The notes beneath the pieces were generated by a model. It did no database searches, was not told where the DNA came from, and saw only the letters and a list, made by a program, of their open reading frames with translations. The translations under genes were made by a program, and so were the position numbers. A stretch of 64,000 nt of DNA from Hungatella sp. UBA4396 (GTDB lineage: Bacteria; Bacillota; Clostridia; Lachnospirales; Lachnospiraceae), in contig DGRE01000019.1 in assembly GCA_002389905.1 (NCBI GenBank), forward strand, positions 62,001 to 126,000, read 5' to 3'. Numbering within the stretch: the stretch's first letter is position 1; each line of letters opens with the position of its first letter. This document shows, one piece after another, positions 51,490 through 59,997 of the stretch.

Positions 51490-52071
51490 ATGGCGGAAAA
51501 AGACTTAAGTGAAAAGCTGATCGAGGATTATGCGGATGTATTCGCAGATATTATCAACGTTTTGGCTTTCCGGGGAGAAAAGTTGCTGAATCCTTCCAAT
51601 ATTGTGGATGGCCGGACAACTTCAAGATATAAAGATGCAGATAAAAAGATCCGGGAGGAGACACGAAAGCAATTCACTTCCGATTTTCGGATTATTGCGG
51701 ATTACTTCTGCGCGGTGAGGGAGAAACGGGAAGAGGAACTCCGGTATCATGAACAGGAGATAAAACATGTCTCAGAAATGCCGGATTTCTTTACAGTTTT
51801 CGGAAGAGATAAACGTTTTAAAGACTGCAAACCGGTGATTATGAAAGAAGTAGAGAAAGGGGCTGTCAGTATGTGTACTGTAATGGATTATGCTGAAAGG
51901 CAGGGGCTGACGAAAGGCAGACAGGAAGGGATGCAAGAAGGCATGGAAATGCTAGTTGCCAACTTTCTAAAAAAAGATAACCGTATGAAATATACCGTTG
52001 AAATGCTGGGAGTTTCAGAAGAAATGGTTCTGGAGGTCGCTAAGAAGTTGGGAATTGAAGTTATTCCATAA
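51490..52071 (+). pseudogene. Shortened Rpn/PDDEXK-family transposase-like nuclease remnant
   Basis: The 193-residue product starts like the Rpn/PD-(D/E)XK transposase-like group (EKDLSEKLIEDYADVFADIINVLAF) and ends like it (SDFRIIADYF; GLTKGRQEGMQEGMEML). After about residue 60 the expected roughly 100-residue section with the catalytic Asp and Glu-x-Lys is absent, and the sequence jumps from YKDADKKIREETRKQ to FTSDFRI in frame. It is thus probably inactive, an in-frame deletion derivative. ATG 51490 has GGGAG upstream. No inverted repeats or transposase were seen. Confidence 0.65.
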
Positions 52072-52147
52072 ACTTCGCAGGAATTGCTTCGTTTGATCGG
52101 TATTTTGCATGCAGAAAAAACTTCATCACTGAAATTTCGTGTTTATG

Positions 52148-52177
52148 TTTACATATTCCGTCCGCCTGTGCTAAAAT
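52148..52177 (+). promoter_or_regulatory. Possible promoter of rhomboid gene
   Basis: TTTACA at 52148-52153 and TAAAAT at 52172-52177 are 18 bases apart, about 30 bases before the rhomboid start. Confidence 0.5.
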
Positions 52178-52206
52178 ATACATATTATTCATGAAGGAGA
52201 GTGGTA

Positions 52207-52827
52207 ATGGAGAACCTGGGCTGGAGAAGAAGGGCATATGTGAATATGGGACTGATCGCTTTGAATGTGGTCTATTTCTTTTATTTAGAAATAACCGGTT
52301 CTACCTCCCATACAGGATTTATGGTATCTCACGGAGCCATGTATGCGCCTCTTGTTCTGGAAAAAGGGGAATACTACCGTCTGCTCACTTCAATTTTTAT
52401 GCATTTTGGTATTAACCACATTATGAACAATATGCTTATTTTGTTTATTTTGGGTGACAACCTGGAGAGAGCCTTGGGTCATATCAAGTATCTGATATTC
52501 TATCTGCTCTGCGGAGTGGGGGCCAATGTGGTCTCCATGGCAGTGAATATAAGGGAATACCGGGATGTGGTTTCCGCAGGTGCTTCAGGTGCCATATTCG
52601 GTGTAATCGGCGGCCTTTTGTATGCTGTAGCCGTTAACCGGGGGCAGTTGGAGGATTTAAGCACCCGCCAGCTGGTCATTGTCATTGTGAGCTCCCTGTA
52701 CTTTGGCTTTACCAGTACAGGTGTGGATAATACGGCTCATATTGCAGGGCTGGTGCTGGGAATTTTGTTCGGTCTAATTCTATACCGCAGGCCCGGCAGG
52801 CGTCGCTACAGGGAAATATGGGATTGA
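52207..52827 (+). CDS. Rhomboid family intramembrane serine protease
   Basis: A 206-residue protein with six predicted membrane helices. The catalytic Ser is in GASGAIFG, the catalytic His in DNTAHIAGLVLG, and the helix-2 HxxxN motif is in INHIMNNML. It cleaves membrane proteins within the bilayer. ATG 52207 follows AAGGAG with 8-base spacing. The next gene (HIT protein) starts 17 bases after its stop and may be co-transcribed. Confidence 0.92.
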   Translation: MENLGWRRRAYVNMGLIALNVVYFFYLEITGSTSHTGFMVSHGAMYAPLVLEKGEYYRLLTSIFMHFGINHIMNNMLILFILGDNLERALGHIKYLIFYLLCGVGANVVSMAVNIREYRDVVSAGASGAIFGVIGGLLYAVAVNRGQLEDLSTRQLVIVIVSSLYFGFTSTGVDNTAHIAGLVLGILFGLILYRRPGRRRYREIWD

Positions 52828-52844
52828 TTAAAAGAGGTGAGAGT

Positions 52845-53261
52845 ATGAGAAAAGATGATTGTATTTTCTGCAAAATTGCGAATGGAGAAATACCTTCTGA
52901 AACGATTTATGAAGATGATATGTTCCGCACGATTATGGATCTGGGGCCTGCTTCCAGGGGGCATGCTTTGATTCTTCCCAAGCAGCATTACAGGGAGCTT
53001 TGTGATCTGGACGGGGAAACGGCAGAAAAGGTTCTTCCCCTGGCTGCCAAAATCGGAGAGGCCATGAAAAAATCACTGGGTTGTAAGGGGTTTAATGTTG
53101 TGCAGAATAACGGAAAGGAAGCAGGTCAGACTGTTTTTCATTATCACGTACATCTGATCCCCCGCTACGAGGAAGGCCCTGATATGGTTTCATGGGCGCC
53201 GGGAAAAGCAGATCCGGAGGAATTAAAACAAACAGGAGCCGCTATAAGAAGCGCCCTATAA
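52845..53261 (+). CDS. HIT-family nucleotide-binding protein
   Basis: The 138-residue protein has the HIT triad HYHVHLIPR near residue 100, with a CIFCKI zinc-type pair at the N-terminus and a NGKEAGQTV loop. HINT/HIT proteins hydrolyse nucleoside phosphoramidates or related compounds. ATG 52845 is preferred because AAAAGAGGTGAGAG directly precedes it. The C-terminus overlaps an upstream in-frame extension of the next gene, which I do not accept as part of that gene. Confidence 0.94.
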   Translation: MRKDDCIFCKIANGEIPSETIYEDDMFRTIMDLGPASRGHALILPKQHYRELCDLDGETAEKVLPLAAKIGEAMKKSLGCKGFNVVQNNGKEAGQTVFHYHVHLIPRYEEGPDMVSWAPGKADPEELKQTGAAIRSAL

Positions 53262-53278
53262 TCAGAGGAATAAAATCA

Positions 53279-53815
53279 ATGAGCATACATGAAGATGAAA
53301 ATTTGTTATTGATGTCCATATACGGAAAGTATCAGGGCTTACTCAGGCGGATAGCCAAAGCACTTAATGTACCAGATATAGAGCTGGATGACGTGGTACA
53401 GGAAACCTTTATTTCCTATTTCCAAAATTATTCATTAACATGGACAGACGCACGAAAGAAGAGCATGCTGATTAAAATTTTAAAGAGCAAAGCCATTGAC
53501 TGCCTTCGCAGAAACGGCCACTACGAAAAGGTGAGCTTGGATGAAGAAGATGCGGTCAGCGAAATGCCCGGGTTTGTGGTCACCGATCCTTTGGATGTCA
53601 TTCTTGGAGAAGAAGCACTTTTAAGGATAGCCAGCGGGATATTCAGTATGCGGGAAGAATGGAGGGAACTGGCAATTCTCTATTTTCTTGAACAGCGGAC
53701 AATTCCTGAAATTTGTGAAAAATTAAAAATTCCGGGAACAGTGTGCCGTTCCCGGATATACCGGACCAGAGTCTGTCTAAAAAAGATTCTCGGTCCCAGC
53801 TTCGATATCAGATAA
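53279..53815 (+). CDS. RNA polymerase sigma-70 family factor (ECF-like)
   Basis: A 178-residue protein with region 2 (VPDIELDDVVQETFISYFQNYS; then KILKSKAIDCLRR) and region 4 (LEQRTIPEICEKLKIPGTVCRSRIYRTRVCLKK), and no region 3. This is the layout of extracytoplasmic-function sigma factors. No anti-sigma factor is adjacent: the next gene is convergent murG, whose stop lies one base away. ATG 53279 is chosen because AGAGGAA lies upstream; the longer frame begins inside the HIT gene. Confidence 0.88.
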   Translation: MSIHEDENLLLMSIYGKYQGLLRRIAKALNVPDIELDDVVQETFISYFQNYSLTWTDARKKSMLIKILKSKAIDCLRRNGHYEKVSLDEEDAVSEMPGFVVTDPLDVILGEEALLRIASGIFSMREEWRELAILYFLEQRTIPEICEKLKIPGTVCRSRIYRTRVCLKKILGPSFDIR

Positions 53816-53816
53816 G

Positions 53817-54884
53817 TCAATGACCGGCCAGAGCTTCAATTTTGTCAATGATGGAGTCGACAGCGTTATTCAGCTGGCTCTTCTCCATCTTTGCCAGGAA
53901 GTCCTGCCGGTTTTTCATGGTTTGAGTGACAGCCTGCAGCAGAGAGTCGCCGGATAGTTTTTCCTCCTCCAGAACGAAACTGAAGCCCTGTCTGGCAAAG
54001 GATCTGGCATTTAAGATCTGATCTCCCCGGCTGGCCGAAGCGGAGAGCGGTATCAGAATATTAGGCTTTTTAAGAGCCAGGATTTCGCAGATCGCATTGG
54101 CACCTGCTCTGGAAATCATAAGGTCTGCAGCGGCAAAAAGGTCTTTTAAGGGAGCGTCAACATATTCAAACTGTACATATCCCGGAGTATTGGCAAGACT
54201 TTTGTCCAGATTGCCCTTTCCGCAGATATGTATTACCTGATAATTTTTTAAGAGCTTGGGAAGAATGCCCCGTACTGTATTGTTGACGGTAACAGAACCT
54301 AAGCTGCCTCCGATAACCAGGATGACAGGTCTGTTAGGAGAGAGACCGGCATGAGAAAGTCCTTTCATCCGATCGCCCTGCAAAAGCTCTTTCCGTATGG
54401 GAGAGCCTGTCAGGACCGCCTTATCTTTTGGAAGGTAGGCCAGAGTCTCGGGAAAGTTGCAGCAAACCTTTGCAGCAGCCGGAATACACATCTTATTGGC
54501 AAGGCCCGGAGTCATATCCGACTCATGGATGATGACAGGAACCTTACAGTGCTTTGCAGCCAGTACCACAGGTACGGTTACAAAGCCGCCCTTTGAAAAT
54601 ACCACATCCGGTTTGCATTGCCTGATCAGCTTTAAGGCTTCTCCATATCCTTTCAGCACCCGGAAGGGGTCGGAGAAATTCTTTAAATCAAAGTACCGGC
54701 GGAATTTACCGGAGGAGATCCCGTAATAGGGAATGCCGGCGCCTTCAATAAGGGTCCGTTCGATTCCCTGATAAGATCCTATATAGCGTATATCGTAATT
54801 TCTTTCTTTTAAGGACGGAATTAAAGCCAGGTTCGGAGTGACATGGCCGGCAGTGCCTCCGCCGGTTAAAATGATTTTTTTCAT
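53817..54884 (-). CDS. murG: UDP-GlcNAc transferase to lipid I
   Basis: The 355-residue GT28 enzyme adds GlcNAc to lipid I to form lipid II on the inner membrane face. It has the N-terminal glycine-rich loop LTGGGTAGHVTPNLAL, a hydrophobic patch near residue 75, the ESDMTPGLAN segment, and the C-terminal UDP-GlcNAc site (VIGGSLGSVTVN, SRAGANAICEILAL). The length is standard. It stands apart from other mur genes; the region upstream of it (54885-55038) contains no clear promoter. Confidence 0.95.
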   Translation of the reverse strand: MKKIILTGGGTAGHVTPNLALIPSLKERNYDIRYIGSYQGIERTLIEGAGIPYYGISSGKFRRYFDLKNFSDPFRVLKGYGEALKLIRQCKPDVVFSKGGFVTVPVVLAAKHCKVPVIIHESDMTPGLANKMCIPAAAKVCCNFPETLAYLPKDKAVLTGSPIRKELLQGDRMKGLSHAGLSPNRPVILVIGGSLGSVTVNNTVRGILPKLLKNYQVIHICGKGNLDKSLANTPGYVQFEYVDAPLKDLFAAADLMISRAGANAICEILALKKPNILIPLSASASRGDQILNARSFARQGFSFVLEEEKLSGDSLLQAVTQTMKNRQDFLAKMEKSQLNNAVDSIIDKIEALAGH

Positions 54885-55038
54885 AAAGCTTGCCTCCAGA
54901 ATTCGATCTGCTGCAGAAACAAAAATGTTTCTGCAATAATTTTATATACTACTATAGTAAACGTTAGCTGTAAAAAGTCAACCCCGAAGCAGCCGGGAAT
55001 TTGAGGATAACTTGTATATAAGAGGTGGAAACGGGAAG

Positions 55039-55362
55039 ATGGATAGAAAGAACAAGGAAAAAGGTTCCATTTTAAAATGGATCATATACCGTAAAAAGTC
55101 TCAGGAAAAGCTGGAGGCTCATTTGGTTGATTATATGCAGGAAAACCTGGAATTAACACCCGGGCAGACCTCCCCTCCCGCCGGGGAGTTTCAAAAAATC
55201 ATGGAAGAGCTTGGCAAAAGGGGATCAGAAACTATCATGAGGAGGCAGATCAGGTTTTTTCATCAAAGCTTCCGGACGGTCCGCTTTTTTCAAAAGCCTA
55301 TTACTCTCCTCATGGTAATTATAATTATGGCAGCGGTCTATGCTGTTGGGGCTTATTTCTAA
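55039..55362 (+). CDS. Small tail-anchored membrane protein of unknown function
   Basis: A 107-residue protein with a very charged, Lys-rich N-terminal two-thirds and one C-terminal membrane helix (PITLLMVIIIMAAVYAVGAYF), so it is probably anchored with the bulk in the cytoplasm. No known domain. The start is ATG 55039; an upstream in-frame ATG at 55012 is less likely since GAGGTGG lies after it. Confidence 0.6.
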   Translation: MDRKNKEKGSILKWIIYRKKSQEKLEAHLVDYMQENLELTPGQTSPPAGEFQKIMEELGKRGSETIMRRQIRFFHQSFRTVRFFQKPITLLMVIIIMAAVYAVGAYF

Positions 55363-55373
55363 TGGAAAGCTGT

Positions 55374-55733
55374 TTATTTCACTAAGTATTTCTCCCATTC
55401 CTCTTCCTTAAAGCCGGTCAGGACAAAATCCTCTCCAATGATCAAGGGACGTTTCACCAGCATCCCTTCTGTTGCCAGAAGACCGATCTGTTCTTTTTCG
55501 CTCATGTCTGGAAGCAGGTCCTTTAAATGTTTTTCCTTATATAGGATGCCGCTGGTGTTGAAGAAACGCTTTATGGGAAGGCCGCTTTTTGCAATCCACT
55601 CCGTAAGCTCATCAGCATTGGGATTTTCTTCTTTTATATTTCTGGAATCGTAATCCACCCCATGGGCATCCAACCATTTTTTTGCGTTTTTACAGGTACT
55701 GCAGGGTGGGTATTGTAAAAATAAAACTTTCAT
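55374..55733 (-). CDS. ArsC/Spx-family thioredoxin-fold protein
   Basis: A 119-residue protein with the N-terminal PCSTCKNAKKWL motif, a C-x2-C pair, and the family segments IKRFFNTSG and KRPLIIGEDFVLTGFK. The group includes YffB, Spx and glutaredoxin-type arsenate reductases. An arsenate-reducing role is not supported by context: no arsB or arsR lies next to it. Call as redox or regulatory protein of the family. Confidence 0.88.
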   Translation of the reverse strand: MKVLFLQYPPCSTCKNAKKWLDAHGVDYDSRNIKEENPNADELTEWIAKSGLPIKRFFNTSGILYKEKHLKDLLPDMSEKEQIGLLATEGMLVKRPLIIGEDFVLTGFKEEEWEKYLVK

Positions 55734-55851
55734 AATTGCAGATCTCCTTTCGGTTTCTCTTTTGCTTCCCCGTTATTATATCCTGAAACCGGCTGAATGA
55801 AAAGGCTGCTGCTGGAATAAACTATAACAATTCAGTGATTTCAGGTGAAGT

Positions 55852-56379
55852 ATGAGATTTTTATTGTTTTTATCGGAAGCAGCAGTGCCCCTCATCATTT
55901 TTTACATTGTAGGCTTTGGCATATTGTCCAAACGGCCTGTTTTTGATGACTTTATAAACGGAGCCAAGGGAGGGATGAAAACCGTAGCCGGGATCATGCC
56001 CACACTGATCGGACTTATGACAGCCGTAGGAGTTCTCCGGGCTTCCGGTTTTCTGGATTTTCTGGCAGAGCTGCTGACAAAGCCGGCCGCCCTTTTGTTC
56101 CTCCCGGCCCCAGCTGTCCCGGTGATTTTAGTCCGTCTGGTATCAAACTCTGCGGCAATGGGCCTGGTTCTTGATATTTTTAAGAAATACGGAACTGACT
56201 CCTATGTGGGAATGCTGGTTTCAGTGGTGATGAGCTGCACGGAAACGGTATTTTATTGCTTGAGCATTTATTTTGGAACTGTAAAAATAAAGAAAACCCG
56301 TTACACTCTGGCCGGTGCCCTGATCGCAACTGCCGCAGGAGTGGCAGTCAGCGTCCTTTTAAGCCGTTATTTGGTATAA
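55852..56379 (+). CDS. spmB: Spore maturation protein SpmB
   Basis: The 175-residue integral membrane protein matches SpmB: four to five hydrophobic segments with the gate motif LVRLVSNSAAMGLV and the conserved VMSCTETVFY. SpmA and SpmB are needed for spore core dehydration in Bacillus and Clostridium. spmA is not next to it here, which is unusual as the two often form one operon. A minimal ribosome site AGGTGAAGT precedes ATG 55852. Confidence 0.93.
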   Translation: MRFLLFLSEAAVPLIIFYIVGFGILSKRPVFDDFINGAKGGMKTVAGIMPTLIGLMTAVGVLRASGFLDFLAELLTKPAALLFLPAPAVPVILVRLVSNSAAMGLVLDIFKKYGTDSYVGMLVSVVMSCTETVFYCLSIYFGTVKIKKTRYTLAGALIATAAGVAVSVLLSRYLV

Positions 56380-56428
56380 AAGGGATTTTTTAATGGTGAT
56401 TTTAAGAATTTTATAAGAATTCAGGTGG

Positions 56429-56457
56429 TTGTCTTGGAATACATAATCATGTATAAT
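56429..56457 (+). promoter_or_regulatory. Promoter of MarR-like gene
   Basis: TTGTCT at 56429-56434 and TATAAT at 56452-56457 have 17-base spacing, about 40 bases before the start codon. Confidence 0.65.
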
Positions 56458-56501
56458 TACGGGGAAGCTTTTATTGTCATAAAGGTATGAAGGGGATAGA
56501 C

Positions 56502-56942
56502 GTGGATACTTACGGAACTCTTAACGAAGTATTGGTAAGACTGTTTCGGGATATTATGGATATAGAACAGCGTGCTGTCATTAGACCGGAATTTAATAAT
56601 GTCACGAACAATGATATGCATGTAATAGAGGCCATTGGAATCAATGAGCCAAAGAATATGTCGGCCATAGCAAAGGAATTATCTGTTACGGTGGGCACAC
56701 TGACCATTGCCATGAACAGTCTTGTGAAAAAAGGGTATGTGATCCGCCAGCGGGGCAAGGAAGACCGCCGCGTTGTTTATATCTCTCTTTCGGAAAAAGG
56801 AAAAGAAGTCTATGAGCACCATGCAAGATTTCATCAGGAGATGATTGAAGGTGCCATTTCAGGCTTAAATGAAAATGAGATAGAAGTTTTGACAAAAGCG
56901 CTGACCAAACTGAACCAATGGTTTCGGGGCTTGAACAAATAA
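56502..56942 (+). CDS. MarR-family regulator (FabT-like)
   Basis: A 146-residue winged-helix protein: helix-turn-helix MSAIAKELSVTVGTLTIAMNSLVKKGYVIRQ and the wing KEDRRVVYISLSEKG. The overall sequence resembles FabT, which represses fatty-acid synthesis genes in Firmicutes, but no fab genes lie within the window, so the target is open. GTG 56502 is chosen because AAGGGG lies 8 bases before it and the product then begins MDTYGTL like relatives; ATG 56487 is an alternative. Confidence 0.82.
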   Translation: MDTYGTLNEVLVRLFRDIMDIEQRAVIRPEFNNVTNNDMHVIEAIGINEPKNMSAIAKELSVTVGTLTIAMNSLVKKGYVIRQRGKEDRRVVYISLSEKGKEVYEHHARFHQEMIEGAISGLNENEIEVLTKALTKLNQWFRGLNK

Positions 56943-57031
56943 ACGGCAGAGCAGTTTATACGTTCATGAACCAGAAGCAGACCCATTGTGAAAGTCCGCT
57001 TTACTAGAATTTAAGGAGGCAATACCCGATT

Positions 57032-57568
57032 ATGAGAAAATTTTTCTTCTTTTTATTGAGCATTATGCTGCTGTCTTCCCTGACAGCCTGTACCCCCACC
57101 CAGCCAAAGATGGAGACCAAGGCACCGGACCCTCAGATGATGGGCCCTACCGGAGGAGCCTCTGATAAGGTTCCTGATCCCAATGTGGAGCCTATGGAAA
57201 TCATTTCCGTATACAGTCAGAATGATGACGCAACCGGTTTGAATCAGGCCATGGATGCGGTGGATGAACTGACTGCAGAAGCCCTTGTGGACAAGCTGAT
57301 TGAATACGGCGTTCTGGAAGAGGGAACAGAGGTTTTAAAATTTGATGAAGCAGATGGGACAGGCACTCTGGATATTTCCAAAGTTCCGACCAGCGGTTCA
57401 GCAGGAGAGCTGCTTATGCTGACGGCAGTGGGCAATACTTTTACCGAGAATTTTGAGTTGCGCCAGTTAAAGCTTTTGGTGAATGGAAAGAATTATTCCA
57501 GCGGTCATATCGAGCAGGGAGATGACGATTATTTGCAATATGTGAAGAATTACAAGGAAATTAAATAA
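57032..57568 (+). CDS. GerMN-domain lipoprotein
   Basis: The 178-residue protein has a lipoprotein signal peptide with the lipobox LTAC (Cys20), a Pro-rich linker, and a C-terminal domain of about 110 residues. That domain resembles the GerMN fold of sporulation and germination proteins (segment VDKLIEYGVL and VGNTFTENFELRQLKLLVNG). It should sit on the outer face of the membrane. Function unknown beyond the family. Ribosome site AAGGAGG precedes ATG 57032. Confidence 0.82.
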   Translation: MRKFFFFLLSIMLLSSLTACTPTQPKMETKAPDPQMMGPTGGASDKVPDPNVEPMEIISVYSQNDDATGLNQAMDAVDELTAEALVDKLIEYGVLEEGTEVLKFDEADGTGTLDISKVPTSGSAGELLMLTAVGNTFTENFELRQLKLLVNGKNYSSGHIEQGDDDYLQYVKNYKEIK

Positions 57569-57571
57569 AGT

Positions 57572-57626
57572 AAAAAATGCGCCTTGGGAACCAGTTGGCT
57601 ACATAGCTCCCCAAGGTGCATTTTTT
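57572..57626. terminator. Bidirectional terminator
   Basis: AAAAATGC-GCCTTGGG and its near complement (57573-57588 with 57609-57625) form a stem with T-runs in both directions between convergent genes. Confidence 0.8.
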
Positions 57627-57642
57627 ATGTTGGATTTTTCTT

Positions 57643-59463
57643 TTATTTACTGCGAAGCTGCCCGTTCAGCCAGCTTCGGAATAAAGGCTGTATGACGGAA
57701 AATGGTGCGGGTCCTGTGTCCAGAAGAAAGGTGTGGAATTCCTTCAAATCAAAGTTTTCCTTTAAAATCCGCTGGGCGGCTCCCTTCATTTCCATGATTT
57801 CCAGATACCCTACATAATATTCCATGTAATTGCCCGGATTTTCCACCAGGCTGCTGTAGATGGAGTCCACAATATCGGTGTTTTCCACATTGTAAAAGGT
57901 ACCCAGATATTTTCCCACCTGATCCTGATCCCATCCCTCATAGTTGATGCAGATATCCAGATAAGCATAGATGCCCAGGGTAACTGCCGTGTTGTGGGCC
58001 AGAAGCTTTCCAAGCTGGGGGTCCAGCCCGTTATCCAGAGTGTAGGAATAAAATTCCACATAGGTGGCCCATCCCTCTGAGTAGCTGGGGAAGGAGAGGA
58101 TGGTTCTCAAATCACTTGGATTTTTGCTCAGGAAGTAAACGTTCTGATACAGGTGCCCCGGATAGCCTTCATGGGCGAGAGTGGGAAAAAGGTCCTCATT
58201 TTGAAAGCGGGGGTTATTGTTAATATAGATCGTGTTTTCTTCATAGCGGTCAATGGGCGGAACCAGATAAAAGGCCGGGCTTAAGGAAGCTTCCAAAGCC
58301 GCCGGAACCTTTTTGACTGTATAAGTGCATTCTGGTGGCTCCGGGAAATCCTCGGTGATCTGAACCTTTAAGGACTCTAAGATTTCCTCCGGTGACTGAT
58401 AATCAAATGAGTAGCTTTCAAGGGAGTCAAGAACCTCAGGATGCTCCTTTGTGATTTCACTTAAAGCCTGTATATCGGCCCCCATCTGCTTTTCAATGGC
58501 CTTAGTCAGCTGCGCAATGGAATCGTAAGAGGTTCCGGTGCTGGAATTTACCAGGTATTCGAAATAGCGTTTCCCCTCCGGATACCAGAATAAGCCCTTA
58601 TCATTGGTACCGGTTCCCATGAGGGCGGTAATTCCATTGATCAGATTTTTGTAGGCAGGGATAAAGTGTTCCTCTAAAACCTTTAAATTCTGTTCTTTAT
58701 AAGCGGCCTTCTCCTCCTCGGTCAAGTCTGTAAGAGCATCGATCCGGCTGTTAAAGGTTTCCGCCAGAAAGCTGTGGTCCGGCTGGATTAAATAGGCTTC
58801 GCAGGATTTTAACACGTTGTCGGCAGCGGAATCGGACATAAAAAGCCCGGCTTCGGATTTCTTTTTTTCAAATTCCAGAATCTGTCCATAATAATTATCA
58901 ATGGTGGAAAGAAGAGAAAGATAATGGTCCACATCAGTCTTGGTGTAAAAGCTGTACTCTGCAAACAGAACGGGAAGCTGTGCCTGAATTCCAATGGTAC
59001 TGGTGAGAGGCTTTGCATAGAGCTCCATCCCTTCGGAGGTCAGCTCTGTTTCTATGTAGGAATCAAGGACCTTATAGGTCAGCCTTTGTTCATCAGTTAA
59101 ACGGCGCTGGTCAAATTCCCTCAGCTTCTTTTTTAACTGCTTCAATTCCTCCGCATTCTCCTTCATCTTATCCAGGGAAAAATCGCCGAGAGTCAGGGGA
59201 ACGGTATCAAATCCCCTTGCGGCAGGATCTGCGATGCTGAAATGAAAACTGATTCCGGAGTTTTCTATTTCCTCCCGGAACAAATCATCTGTAAACTGAT
59301 CGAACTGATCTTGCATGGCCGTATCACCGGCCCGGTATTGTTCATATCTCCCAGTATCAGGGGGAGCCGGTTTCTGGGGCAGAGCCTTACAGGAGACGAG
59401 CAGGAAACCCGCCAGAATCATGGTAAGAAGGTGGGGGAATTTCCTTGGGATACAGTTTTTCAT
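57643..59463 (-). CDS. DUF885-family lipoprotein metallopeptidase
   Basis: The 606-residue protein has a lipoprotein signal (LLVSC lipobox) and a DUF885 catalytic domain. The zinc motif is LAHEGYPGHLYQ (H-E-x-x-x-x-H type in this family), with a further Glu in YSEGWATYVEFY. A long helical N-terminal half precedes. It would act as a peptidase on the cell surface. ATG 59463 is chosen because GGAGGAA lies 7 bases before it; the earlier start at 59511 gives an untypical extension. Substrate unknown. Confidence 0.87.
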   Translation of the reverse strand: MKNCIPRKFPHLLTMILAGFLLVSCKALPQKPAPPDTGRYEQYRAGDTAMQDQFDQFTDDLFREEIENSGISFHFSIADPAARGFDTVPLTLGDFSLDKMKENAEELKQLKKKLREFDQRRLTDEQRLTYKVLDSYIETELTSEGMELYAKPLTSTIGIQAQLPVLFAEYSFYTKTDVDHYLSLLSTIDNYYGQILEFEKKKSEAGLFMSDSAADNVLKSCEAYLIQPDHSFLAETFNSRIDALTDLTEEEKAAYKEQNLKVLEEHFIPAYKNLINGITALMGTGTNDKGLFWYPEGKRYFEYLVNSSTGTSYDSIAQLTKAIEKQMGADIQALSEITKEHPEVLDSLESYSFDYQSPEEILESLKVQITEDFPEPPECTYTVKKVPAALEASLSPAFYLVPPIDRYEENTIYINNNPRFQNEDLFPTLAHEGYPGHLYQNVYFLSKNPSDLRTILSFPSYSEGWATYVEFYSYTLDNGLDPQLGKLLAHNTAVTLGIYAYLDICINYEGWDQDQVGKYLGTFYNVENTDIVDSIYSSLVENPGNYMEYYVGYLEIMEMKGAAQRILKENFDLKEFHTFLLDTGPAPFSVIQPLFRSWLNGQLRSK

Positions 59464-59583
59464 ATACGATTCCTCCGTAATTTGTGTCAGGCTGAAGAGA
59501 TTCTCCTTCAACCTTCACTATTATTATATATATGATCCTTTAAAAAAAGTCATGACAAATAAGCGTATATGAAGGCTACCCGC

Positions 59584-59612
59584 TTGACAAACCAGGACAT
59601 AGCCATTAAACT
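59584..59612 (+). promoter_or_regulatory. Promoter of T-box and metG
   Basis: A perfect -35 TTGACA at 59584-59589 and TAAACT at 59607-59612 have 17-base spacing. Transcription would start near 59619 and read through the T-box leader. Confidence 0.68.
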
Positions 59613-59618
59613 AAGGAT

Positions 59619-59955
59619 ACTAATAAACTATATCTGTAAGAATGCTGAGAAAAGAAGAGTAAGAAATCCACCTCATGAACAGAGACTTCCGGAAGCTGAA
59701 AAGGAAGCTTGAGCGCATTTCCCAACATGGCCTTGGAGCAGCGGAATTGAACTGGCAGCCATCTGCTTTTAAATTCCGACGGTTACACCCGTTATCGTGT
59801 CAGACTGTTAAAACATCTATAAAGCAGGTAAAGGCATTTATGGGTGAACGCAGCCGTTAAGGTCTGTGCTGTAAGGCACAGATGAATTAAAGTGGTAACA
59901 CGGGACTGTTCCCCGTCTTTAAATTTCCGAAAGGATGTTTGAGACGGGTTTTTTC
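59619..59955 (+). ncRNA. T-box leader regulating methionyl-tRNA synthetase
   Basis: The leader lies directly upstream of metG. The T-box sequence appears as AAAGTGGTAACACGGG at 59889-59904, close to the usual AGGGTGGTACCGCGG form. A terminator stem (CCCGTCT at 59912-59918 with AGACGGG at 59942-59948, long inner pairing and a T-run) follows. Upstream, a long stem-I-like region from about 59640 contains a GCTGAAAAGGAAGC distal loop. I could not place the Met specifier codon with certainty. Uncharged tRNA-Met would favour the antiterminator and read-through. Confidence 0.85.
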
Positions 59956-59997
59956 TTTGCAGAAAGTCTATTTCATTTTATAACAGGAGGAACATTT

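Noticed and set aside
51272..51490. 72-residue open frame as a gene
   Set aside because: It has no ribosome site, an unusual composition and no family resemblance, and it spans the repeat-flanked stretch.
51490..52071. Active insertion sequence
   Set aside because: No terminal inverted repeats, no target duplication of typical size and no complete transposase were found.
54351..54726. Open frames antisense to murG
   Set aside because: They mirror the codon structure of murG and have no ribosome sites; the same applies to other long antisense frames, such as those opposite metG, dnaD and tadA.
55374..55733. Arsenate resistance gene
   Set aside because: Sequence fits the wider ArsC/Spx/YffB family and there is no arsenic efflux or sensor gene beside it.
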